The notes beneath the pieces were generated by a model that had not been told where the DNA came from, made no database searches, and saw only the letters and a program-made list of their open reading frames with translations. The translations under genes and the position numbers were made by a program. 64,000 nt of DNA from positions 496,001-560,000 of the forward strand of contig PUDQ02000057.1 in NCBI GenBank assembly GCA_002964805.2, given 5' to 3'. How positions within the stretch are numbered: the stretch's first letter is position 1; every line of letters starts with the position of its first letter. Source of the DNA: Trametes villosa (lineage: Eukaryota; Basidiomycota; Agaricomycetes; Polyporales; Polyporaceae). Of this stretch, positions 53,415-62,773 are shown piece after piece.

Positions 53415-54741
53415 TCAATCCTCCATCTGGAGACGCCCGTTTCCGCGGCTCCATGGGCCTCCATCTGGAGACACGTTATCCATATTGATACTACCGCGCC
53501 AATTTTTCCGTGTCCACGCGATGAAAGAAGAGGATAAAATACGCACATGGGCCCCTGTATACCGACGAGAATGCCGGTGAAGGGCCGCGACGTGCGCGCA
53601 ACCTGCGAGCCTCAGGAGAAGACCGTGGGAACGTCTCCATCTGGTACCATATGATGGGGGGGTTTCTCCATCGCTCCATCCAGCCATGTGGTACCATATG
53701 GCGCTCGTGGATCCCGAACCGTTTCCTGATGTACGAACGCAGTCTGTGACGAGCTCCCGATCTCCGGCTACTACACCGGGAAGGTCTGCCCCGAGTAGGT
53801 CGCACAGCCTTTCTAAAGGGGCGAGAGGGCAGGTATCGGCCCGCTGCACGACACCGCTATGCAGCCTATCCCTAAGCACGTCAGGATCGGCGAATGATCC
53901 CGCTATCTGCATGCATCCCACACGCTCGCTACGCGCCGCGAATATGGCGCACTCACCGGATAATACGTGCTGAATTAGGGATTTTTGAAGTCCGACAGAG
54001 TCATAACCTGAAATACCATGAGAAGCGCATACACTCTGAACGAAGGTGAGCGATGCCTGTTCGGCAAAAACGCTCTGGATAGCGGTAGTGGGCACGATCA
54101 CGCCGACAGCGTAGGCGATGTTATTGGGCATCCCTGCCACGACGTCGATGTTTAGAGGCATCTCTGCCATACGGTCGATATTTTGAGGCATCTCTGCCTG
54201 GGCCACCTTGTACATACTCCCGTGGCCATGGGAGGACGATCCACTACTCCGATCGTCAAGGGAGGGCTCAGTAAGCAATACTGCTGAACCACCAGCATGG
54301 GACTGAAGTATATCTACACCTGCAAAATAGGCTATAGCGCATAGACACGTGAAAGGCGATATACAACTTACCGCGTCCGTTGAAAGGAGACTGTAACCAG
54401 TCGTAACCCTCTGCGAGAGAGGCGTCACGTCGTGGGTCCCGCACGGACAAGGCCGTCAACTCCGCGTCGGTTCCCGCGAGCCAATCCGCTCCCAGCATGA
54501 TGTCGTGGTCCCGAACGTACGATATTTGCATCGACACGGCCGACAGGTACCATCCCGAGCTTGTAGGGATGCGGATTTCGCCGCGGCCGTGAATGAAGGT
54601 CTTCCCGTTTTCCACGGAGATCGTGCGCGGGATATTGGAGCTCAAGGCGAAATGCGTCGATATGAGCGACCGAGACTGCCCCGCGTCGATTAAAACCGAC
54701 ACAGGTCGTCCATCGTAGGAGCCGCATACAGTGAGGACCAT
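53415..54741 (-). CDS. Retropepsin-like protein upstream of RepHel
   Basis: Exons 54741-54372 and 54319-53415, joined by a 52-nt GTAAGT...TGCAG intron, give 424 aa. Residues 1-110 look like a pepsin-fold retropepsin monomer: VSVLIDAGQSRSLIS (active site, D-A-G where D-T/S-G is usual) and DHDIMLGADWL, the strand after the flap. The C-terminal half has three MP.NI repeats (about residues 170-200), then VCASHGISGYDSVGLQKSLIQHVLSGECA, which resembles the SAP-like helix pair at the start of RepHel. The stop is 33 bp before the RepHel ATG, so the two may be co-transcribed. The atypical active site could mean a non-catalytic role; the last 80 residues may be misjoined. Confidence 0.62.
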
Positions 54742-54902
54742 GAGCGAGTAGTGGTGTGGTAGTAGGGAACAGAGTAACGCGGAGAGGAAGAGTACATACA
54801 GGCTCAGACAAAGGCAGCCCCTGAGCGATGGCGTGAGAATGTCACGTGAATTTCCGCGTGACTTGAACCAAAACTTGCTGGGTAGTCGAGTGCTCGCAAA
54901 GA

Positions 54903-54927
54903 CCCACTACCGTTTTCCGGTAGCGGG
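54903..54927. repeat. Hairpin at the candidate right end of the island
   Basis: CCCACTACCG and CCGGTAGCGGG surround a TTTT loop, a near-perfect 10-bp stem. Its outer arm is the inverted copy of 34001-34011. Terminal hairpins are characteristic of Helitron-family ends. Confidence 0.45.
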
Positions 54928-55105
54928 AATATGTCAGCCGCCGCGACAAAACGCCAGTTATTAATCCCCTCTCAACTCGTCCTCAATATCTCACTGCATC
55001 AAAAGACATGCAGAGCCCCTGAGTCGCTCAGGTTCAGTCGACGACTGTCAACCCCATGCGGATGTCAGGACAGCCGGAGTTACACGGCGCTACCTGGTAA
55101 ATATC

Positions 55106-55177
55106 GGGCAATTGGCACAGTGGTAGCGCGCACGCTTCGCATGCGTGAGGTCCAGGGTTCAATCCCCTGATTGTCCA
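55106..55177 (+). tRNA. tRNA-Ala(CGC)
   Basis: Cloverleaf: acceptor GGGCAAT with ATTGTCC (one G-U pair), D-arm GCAC/GCGC, anticodon stem CACGC/GCGTG with loop TTCGCAT, T-arm CAGGG/CCCTG with loop TTCAATC. The anticodon CGC decodes GCG alanine. There is no intron and the D-stem has one mismatch. It lies 179 bp outside the candidate right end of the island. Confidence 0.9.
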
Positions 55178-55181
55178 TTCA

Positions 55182-55185
55182 TTTT
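55182..55185 (+). terminator. Pol III terminator of tRNA-Ala
   Basis: TTTT followed by a second TTTTT a base later, directly after the tRNA. Confidence 0.7.
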
Positions 55186-55359
55186 GTTTTTACTTCTCCA
55201 TTTCGCGTACAGGCGGGAGGGCACAGTCGCAGCAGAGGCCGATACAGACCACCCTTCAGAACTTCGGATGGTATGCCAATTCATGAGAATGTTAGATACA
55301 GACCCTTCGCCGAACTAGCACAATGTAGCGACGGTCTCCGCATACACGGCTTTGAACGT

Positions 55360-57094
55360 TCAGACTGGAGTAGCCCATTGTGCCTCCGGACGAAGTCCCC
55401 ATTCCGCCAACCACATTTCGAAGAGAGACGCGATCTTCTGGTGGCCAGAGACATTCGGGTGCTGGTTGCTATAGGTAGGATACAAGTCAGTATCCAACGA
55501 TAGCACCTCGCGAAGTGGGACTTCAGAACGGACTCGGGAAAGACGTCCTCCCAGGAAACCCATCCTGTGGTGTTCACAAGGAAGGTGTTGCGATCGCCCA
55601 CAAGATGCCTTCGTATGTCGCTGTCAGCGCTAGACAATAATGTGTAGCCGAAATGCGTACCGCTCGTTCACGATGCGTTCGTACTGGCCGTCATAGTAGT
55701 AGCTGATCGAGCCGTCCGCGCTTGGCCAGCCCCACTAGTAAGCCGAGTTGAATGCGTTAGCAGATAGATTTACATCGCTTCGATACCGCGCACGTACCGG
55801 AGTGAAGACGAATATCGGCTGTACGGGATACAGGCCGCGCAGGCGGGTGAGGAAGTCCAGGTACTTCTAGCGGCGGAGGCGTTAACGATCCAGAGAGTGC
55901 GGGACGCAACCTACGCGACGTACATGTACGAACAAATCCGCCGTCACGTTCTGCGATGCGTCGTTCGCCCTGTTCCGTTCATTGCTGAGTGGGTGGTAAG
56001 GGTTGGAGATGGAGGTAGCTCACCCGATGTGGATGACGATGTGCGTAGGAGCAGGCCGATCGCGGGCGAAGTTCCAAGGAGTCGTGAAGTTGTGGTCGGT
56101 CGTGTCGAAGTACCCAGTATCTTCCGTCTAACATGTCGAGTGTTCTGGTCAGCGAGAGGGCGAGATGAAAGCATATACCAGGCATCGTACCCTGAAATAC
56201 TGGAAAGACACTCCGTGCTGGTTGCCGTATGACACGATATCCTGCACGTAGACGCACCCGTTAGCGTTACTACTGTACGACTCTCGACAACTACGTACGC
56301 TGAGGGCCGCGCCGGGCTGGGCATTCACGCGATGCTCCGCTTTGAAGTATTCCCCGGTAAGGAAAGGCCATGCCTGGTCGACGCCTTGCGGGAGGAACTG
56401 CCCCTGTGAGCCGGGACCAACGCCCTGTGTTAGCGATTAACCGTACCGACCACAAGAATGCTGAAGGAGGCTCACAGCTGAAAGCGAGTCGCCGATGAAC
56501 TGGAAGGCAAGTTTGGACGGCTGGTACGGTAGTAGCTTCGCTCCCTACGACAGTTGACCCATGTCAGCGCAGAGAATTACTGGAAGTGAGATGCCAGGCG
56601 CAGACCTTGTTCAAGATGATGGTCTCGAGGTTAATACGGTTGTTCTGCCAGCCCTCGACGTTGATGCGGACGACGCTGGTTGACTTCTTCCGATCCGTCG
56701 ATCTCTTCGTCGAGGAGGCGCGCAGCGGTATGTCGTTAGCCCCAGCGGAGACGTTCACAGTGAAGAACGGCTCGTAGTCGACGGAGACCCCTACAGATGC
56801 GAGGGGTGCGGTGGTGTGCGGACCGAGATGGAGGGCTAGCGAGGATAGGTCCTGTACGTGCAGCTTGAAGCCTGATCCCGCCCTATTGGACGGCCCAGTC
56901 AATCTTCTGATTCACTTATGCCCTCTAAAGAGGACCTACCACCACGTTCCCGGCGAGGCATCCCATCGGCCATGGAAGTAGATCAGCGGGTGAGTGTTCG
57001 GGACCACCACGCTCTCCCCTGCCGGTTCAGGCGCCGCCCACGCAGACACCGCGAACAGAGCGCAAGCCCACACCGCACCAGCAAAGATACGCAT
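55360..57094 (-). CDS. Secreted SGNH/GDSL-type esterase
   Basis: Eleven exons: 57094-56940, 56882-56606, 56544-56476, 56424-56299, 56241-56191, 56127-56024, 55969-55924, 55866-55798, 55734-55661, 55608-55534, 55468-55360; every junction is in phase, giving 384 aa. Residues 1-21 are a signal peptide (MRIFAGAVWACALFAVSAWA). An N-terminal beta-rich domain (FHGRWD, WWAGSGFKLHVQ, VVRINVEGWQNNRI) precedes the SGNH hydrolase: nucleophile S164 in GDSLSA, N263 in HIGAND, and D349-x-x-H352 in DNQHPN. The beta-sandwich plus SGNH layout resembles carbohydrate esterase family 2, so a wall-polysaccharide deacetylase is plausible; the substrate is inferred only. Short exons and introns are typical for basidiomycetes. 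Confidence 0.88.
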
Positions 57095-57923
57095 ACCTTG
57101 GACAACTGAGGTCGACGATACGACGCGTACGGACCCAATGCCAGGCGTCTTTATACCTATGCAGCTCATCCGCACGCAACCACATAATAGCGAGATTGAG
57201 CCTTCTGACGTTGAACATCGCGCCGAGGTTCTCCCGCACCGGACAGCCAGTCCGTCGACGAGTCCTGTGATCCCTCCCCGCACAAACCGCCATCATCACG
57301 GCGCGCACGGGGGGCGCAGACGCACCGTCGGGGGTCCGTCATGAATCTGCACGAAGCGCATCTTCTGTATGAATGCGCACGTGAGGCGGGTCACTCGGGC
57401 GGGCTTCGCGCTTCTCACCCCCGCAGCCGTTCCGACTCGGAGCGGCGCATGGCGCAATCCAGGGCGAGTCGCCATGCTGCTCACGGTGTAGTCCGGCGCC
57501 ATGGTATCCGAGTATTTCGGAAGCAAGCCGCGCTGTCTTCGCGTGGGCCGCACGGGCGGCGAAGAAGCCGCGCTGAGCGGGAATACCACGAACGATTGCC
57601 GCCCGCAGTGTAGGCACCGGCGGGAGCGCGGGCGCTCCATGCATCGGAATTTCTGGGAGTGACGTTGTCGACGCTGCGATGGCCAAGTTCGGGGAGTCGA
57701 CGCAGGCTGGACGATGACATCGATTGCGAGCCTATCAGCGTGCCTAAGACGTGAGCGGCGACGCGCCGACTGCAGACGCGATCGCGTGGGACACACCGCA
57801 TTTTGACTTCGCGCGGGGACCGACCGGAGGCGAATATTATTGGTGAGGCACGGCGAGCCGCTGACAGCGTCGGAGGTTCAGTCGGAGGTCGTTGGGTTTC
57901 AAGTGCGCCGAGGTGTTGTACTA
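57095..57923. other. Intergenic, no gene seen
   Basis: Open frames on both strands are Arg/Pro-rich and look like GC-driven chance frames. Likely the esterase promoter plus spacer. Confidence 0.4.
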
Positions 57924-58489
57924 CAGTCGACACCGTTATAACCCATACCCCTCATAACCCATAACCTGTAAAAACCCATACATTTTTGGCCTTCCCGAGT
58001 CGGGAAAGGGGGAAATCGACCCCATAACCCATGATCCTGTCAAACCCCATACCCCATACCCATTTGGAGGAAAAACCCATAGGTTTATGGGACCTCATAA
58101 GGCAGTTTACTGACAGAACGATGGCATTTGCTCATCGAGATCCATACTTTGCGCCTGAAACAGGTATTTGCGATAACAGCGAGGGCATTTGGGGAATTCC
58201 GGTCCTCCGGCGTTTAGGCGCCTGTGGAAGCGCGCAACGTCGCTCACCAATGTACCCTCCACTGATCAGTTCTGGTGACCAAGGGGTCTCAACAGAGACT
58301 TTGCTATGCAAAACAGCTTGCTCAAGTGAAGTACAGTGGCTTTCCGGCCGCGCCCGACCCTTACTCAACGGGCGCTTGGTAGGCGGTACGTGGGCGCCAG
58401 ACCGGCGCTAACTCTGGTAACCCATATCCTGTGATAACCCATACCTTGGGGCCCTTCCCAAAAGGTATGGGTTATAACGGTGTCGACTG
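57924..58489. mobile_element. MITE with Tc1/mariner-type ends
   Basis: 566 bp bounded by inverted repeats starting CAGTCGACACCGTTATAACC and flanked by TA on both sides (57922-57923, 58490-58491), the target duplication of Tc1/mariner/Fot1-type elements. Interior rich in AACCCATA repeats in one orientation on the left, with a small hairpin (CTTTCCCGACTCGGGAAG region, about 57993-58010). No coding capacity. Confidence 0.8.
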
Positions 58490-58916
58490 TAGCGGAGGGT
58501 GCACGCGGTCAGTTGTTCGTGGAGCACCGCCTTCGCCGGCGCTGGAAGCGAGCGGTGCCTTTGCAAACAGCAATCGTCGTGGATCCTCGCACCGTCAGGG
58601 CAGTCTCAATACCAGCGAGGACCGCGGGAACGATAGCCGCGCACATAGCGGCCGGCGCTCCCACGTCGTGGAACAATTCAGAGGTCGAGAGGTCGAGCGA
58701 GACGCGTTGCATAGCGGGACGCTCTTCGGATAGAAGGCGCAACGAGACCCTAAGGTGACAAGCATGGCCGAGAGTGTCAAAATGCAAATAGATGAACAGA
58801 TGGTACATACGCAGACATCACCACAGTACAACTACAAGAAGCGCCTCCGAAACGGCCCGGGGTCGCCAGGAATTTTTTCGTCAATATCGTCGTCGACGCC
58901 GTAACACGAGCGGCTC
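58490..58916. other. 3' flank of the La gene
   Basis: No gene seen between the MITE and the La stop codon at 58917. Confidence 0.45.
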
Positions 58917-60814
58917 CTATGACGCCGCCTCGCCGTCCGTCTTCGCCTTCTTCGAGCTCTGGATGACGGGGACGCCCTGGCCGCGGACGCCCATGTTGGG
59001 GCCGCCATCGGGCTCGACTGCGCGTTTCCGCTTGTCGCCAGACTGCTCGTCGCGTGCGCCCGCGTCGCCCGACTTTTCTGACCGGTCGCCGCCGTCGCGT
59101 GCACCGCCACGGCCGCGACCACGGCCTCCACGTCCGCGACCTCCACGTCCACCACGACCGCCGCGGCCACCACGCCCACGGCCTCCGCCGTCGCGGTTGT
59201 TGGAGAAGGAAAGCGCCCTCTTGGCGGCCGATGTTGCCCGCTCAATCTGGAACGCGCGTTCTTGATCCTCTGTGAAACGCGTCAGAAGCGATAGCGACGT
59301 GGAGAGTAGGTGAAACCGACCTTCGGGGACCGACCAAGTGATCTCGTTACCGCTAAGCTTCTTCAGGTTCTCCTTCACGTAGGTGACGTCCTCCTCGGAC
59401 AGCGCCTTGTCAAACCCAACAAGGCCCCAGCTGTCGCCCTTGCTGTACTTGACGAAGGGCGCGCGGGCGAAGCGCTCCTTGAGCGTGCCCTATGAAACGA
59501 TGGATATCATGAGCCTTCTGACTTCTGCACATGAACTGTGCGCATATACCTTGATCTCATCAAAGCTGACGTCTTCGCCAGCACCGTCAAACTTGAGCGA
59601 GGCCCCCTTGACGAAGGGAACATCCTCAGGCTTCACACTGCCACCGTCTTCCTCGTGCACGCGGATGCGGTTACCCAAGAACTCGAGGTACACCTCCGTG
59701 GGCTTGTCCTTGCTCCGCTTGTCGCCGCCCTTCTCCTTCTCCGCCATCTCCTTGAAGGCGTTGAAGCCCTTGCGGCCGGAGCCCGCGATGCTCTGCCGGC
59801 GGAGGTCCGCGGCCTTCCCGCTCAAGCCCTTCTCCTTGATCTTCATGTCGCAATACGCCTCTCTTCGAAGTTGGGATCAACCTTCGCACCCGACGCATGG
59901 AAGACGAAAAACGGAGAGCGGAGCTTACTTTGACATGATGAGCAGCTCCTTGCCCTCCCACGTCGGCTTCGGGTCGGCGGAGAGGAACGCGTCCACGGAC
60001 TTGAAGTCGGCGAACTCTACGAACACGGAGCCCTGCGCGTGACCGCTCGTTACGGCATCATTACCAGCTTTGCGGGGAGAGGACCGACCTTGAACTCCTT
60101 CGTGCCGTCTACTCGCCTCATGCGCACGGCGTTGGTCTTCCCGTACTTGTTGAAGAAGTCCTCGAGCTTCTTCTGCAGAGTGGGGTCCTCCGCCCCAAAA
60201 CCTTTCTGCGGCGAGGCTTCAGCACCGAGGACAGCGCGGGGTGGACGTGAACGTACCGCGTAGATGCTCCGCTCGAACTGGCCCTTGGGCGGCTGCACCT
60301 CCGTCCTCCTGCGCACGTTCTCGCCCGCCTCGTCCACCTCGAGCTCTTCGCTCAGCTTCAGCGCCTTCACGACCCACTCCAGCCCTTGGGCCTGGAACTC
60401 GCGCATGCGCTTGAAAGAGGCAACGGTTTTGATGGGGACCCAGTGCTCGGCGTTCGCGGTGTGCAGTGTCCACATGAACCTGTTTGGTAGCAACTCTGAG
60501 TCCCACGGACCTGTCGGCAGAAGGGAAATACGCACTTGTCGAAGGGCAGGTTCGAGTCGGCGAAGTAGAACTCAACTACGTCATCCCACTACATCAGACC
60601 GCTTTAAACGCATCGAATCCCTATGCAAACACGAACCTTGCCGCGCCGCGTGCAGCATCTTGTCCTTCTCCTCGTCTCCTGCCACAGCCGTGGCGGACCC
60701 CGCAGCAGAGGTCGTCGCCACCTCTTTCGAGGTTTCGCTGGACTGAACGTCCTCCATTTTCGTGTCCTCGGCCACCTTGACCTCGTTCGTTGCTTCTGCG
60801 GCCGGTGCGGACAT
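58917..60814 (-). CDS. LHP1: La RNA-binding protein
   Basis: Seven exons: 60814-60637, 60575-60536, 60479-60257, 60205-60089, 60032-59929, 59862-59550, 59489-58917; phases agree, 515 aa. After an acidic leader, residues about 60-150 form the La-type winged helix (VEFYFADSNLPFDKFMW, WVPIKTVASFKRM). RRM1 follows (SIYAKGF, then GSVFVEFADF as RNP1) and a C-terminal xRRM (ASLKFDG, WGLVGFDKALSEEDV) up to about 385. The tail from residue 426 has about 35 residues of RGG/GRG repeats, then a basic KRKR signal. La binds 3' UUU-OH ends of Pol III transcripts such as tRNA precursors and aids their maturation in the nucleus. An ATG 48 nt upstream in frame is possible. The long RGG tract is not typical of yeast Lhp1. 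Confidence 0.93.
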
Positions 60815-62773
60815 GCTAGGGGTGGTGAGGATGGGTGGGACGGGCAGAAAATTCGGAGGCAAGAACGGTTAAGCGCCCGCCGGTGATCGAGCGTAGGCGC
60901 TAGATCTCATCTAATCTACTTACGAGTGTACGCAGTCAGATATGATAAGATCCACTCTCCGCTCCCCGTTCAATGTCATCTCTCTTCTCAACCACCAGCA
61001 TGAATCCCAAAAACCTTCAACTCTCTGCCTCAAGGCTGCACTACGCATCGCACGCATGTGTATGAACCCTAAGCAGCGAAACGTGTAGCGAAGCGACGAG
61101 CAGCAGCTTCACACGTCATTTAGCGCGTTCTCCGATAGCGCACGGCGCCGGTGAGAACAACTACAGTTCGAACGCGCGTGCGGGTCGGAGGTTCCGGTCG
61201 ACGTCCAAGGTACGCTCGCTACATTCAATTCAGGATGGGCACCCCTGCTGAGCGGCACAGCCCAGATTTAGTGACTATATGCGCCCACAGCGGCGCGGTG
61301 CCTCACGGCGCGGGCCCGGCAAGCCCGTATCTCCGTACCCCAGTGGTGAACTATCGACTGAATCGCACTGATCCGTTCATAAAAGAGACCGATTGCATGG
61401 CGTGGCGGGGGCATGGGACGCGGTATCATTATGAACGACACAGAGAGCGTGAGTGGCGGTGTGCACCCGTGTATGCTGGAGGCGTCGGTTGACAGCTTTA
61501 CTCTGTTCAGAACAAAGTGCAGGCGGCCTTGCGGCTCCGGCCCCGACGCACGGCGTTGGTGCCTACTCTGTAAACCTTGAGCTTGAACTTCGCAGAAGGG
61601 TTCGCCAATATCGGCGTGCACTTCCAAGACCTCGCAGCTGCGCGAACTTCCCGACAATCCACGGATTGCCGCCCTTTCGTTTGATGACTGGACACCCCAG
61701 TGAGTCATCCAACTCTCTGAATAAGCTACACCTTGGAAGCCGTGGAGCAGGCAAAGGGTCCACGAATACCGGCTGCTTCTGCCGCGACATAACGAGCCGC
61801 GATGCCGGGGCGCCGCCTCATGTCGGGCATGTACAGTATTCTGACCGCCCTGGCGAGCGGAGGTGCTTCGCGCTTATGCAACCTCCGAGCGTCCCACAGG
61901 TGTTTGATGCTCGCGCGCTGCCGTCCTTCTCTCCCCTATCTAGATGCATTTCCGATCGATTAAATGCTCCGATTCATTTGCGACCCTGTGCTTCTCTGTG
62001 TGAGCTCGGATCCTCTCTCCGCCGTGGATTTCTGACGGTGGTCATAGGCATGCTCGTCCGTCAAGTGCAAACGCTTCTGCGGGTTTCAAGATGACTGCAC
62101 GGCGCGCGCCGGGCGCACTGCGGCCTGGAGGGATGTACAGATCCTGTCTTCGCAAGAATGATCGCTTGTCTGTGATTGCCGCCGCGCGCGGTCCTGGAAA
62201 ACGGTACGCGAGAAAGCTCCCCAGGCGGGTCGGACAGCAACCAAAAGCGCGGCGTATAACCGCCTGAGGTCATCGCCGAGACCCCCCCGTACCCGCGCTC
62301 AAGCACATGGTCGCAAAGACGTCAAGCGCGAGACCGTCAACGATTGGCTGGAGGCGACCAGCGCCCTTAATGCCGCATTACGCTCGCCCCAACCGAGCGA
62401 GAAGTCGCGGAGGGCACGCAGCGTCGGCGGCGGCGCGGGCGTAGCGCTGGTGCCGCATTGCCCAGGCCGTGCCAAAGGAGAGGATCTCCGGGGGAGAGAA
62501 CTCGGATCGCCTTTCCTGGATGCGGGGTCTTTTCGAAATGAACGTCACGTAATGGCGTCCCAGGAGAGATGGAATGCGCTGCCGGTTTGGGCGATCAAGG
62601 GTGCGATCCGAGTCGGCACGCAGCTTGGGAAAACCCAAGCAGGGCAAGGTTCTGTCCCGGCTAAATCGCGCTGAGAAGGTTTGCGTATTAATGGACCTCC
62701 GGTTCACGACCCGCCGCGTCCTACCGCCCCCCGTTCGTTCTCCGCACCATCTGCCCTCCAACCGTCCCCAGCC
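60815..62773. other. Divergent intergenic region, no gene seen
   Basis: Nearly 2 kb between the divergent La and zinc-cluster genes. Frames on both strands overlap each other and have no recognisable domains. Probably holds both promoters. Confidence 0.45.

Larger units (their letters stand above)
34001..54927 (-). mobile_element. Candidate large Helitron-like element with cargo genes
   Basis: Between the acyl-CoA synthetase and a tRNA-Ala/esterase pair lies about 21 kb holding an intact Rep/helicase, a retropepsin-like gene and a set of compact unrecognised genes. Candidate ends are an 11-bp perfect inverted repeat, CCCGCTACCGG at 34001-34011 and its complement at 54917-54927; the right one sits in a hairpin. 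No flanking duplication is visible, as expected for Helitron-type insertion. An 11-bp match can occur by chance, so the ends are tentative; the island as a unit is better supported by gene content. Removing two nested insertions leaves about 17 kb. Confidence 0.4.

Noticed and set aside
53400..53720. Short repeats (CTCCATCTGGAGAC, GGTACCATATG) near the RepHel start as element ends
   Set aside because: They lie inside the predicted coding region of the upstream gene and are internal to the island; no boundary evidence.
57296..57796. 166-codon minus-strand frame upstream of the esterase
   Set aside because: Arg/Pro/Ser-rich with no domain, overlapped by frames on the other strand; looks like chance.
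58031..58411. 126-codon frame inside the MITE
   Set aside because: Lies across the repeat-rich interior of a non-coding element and has no recognisable content.
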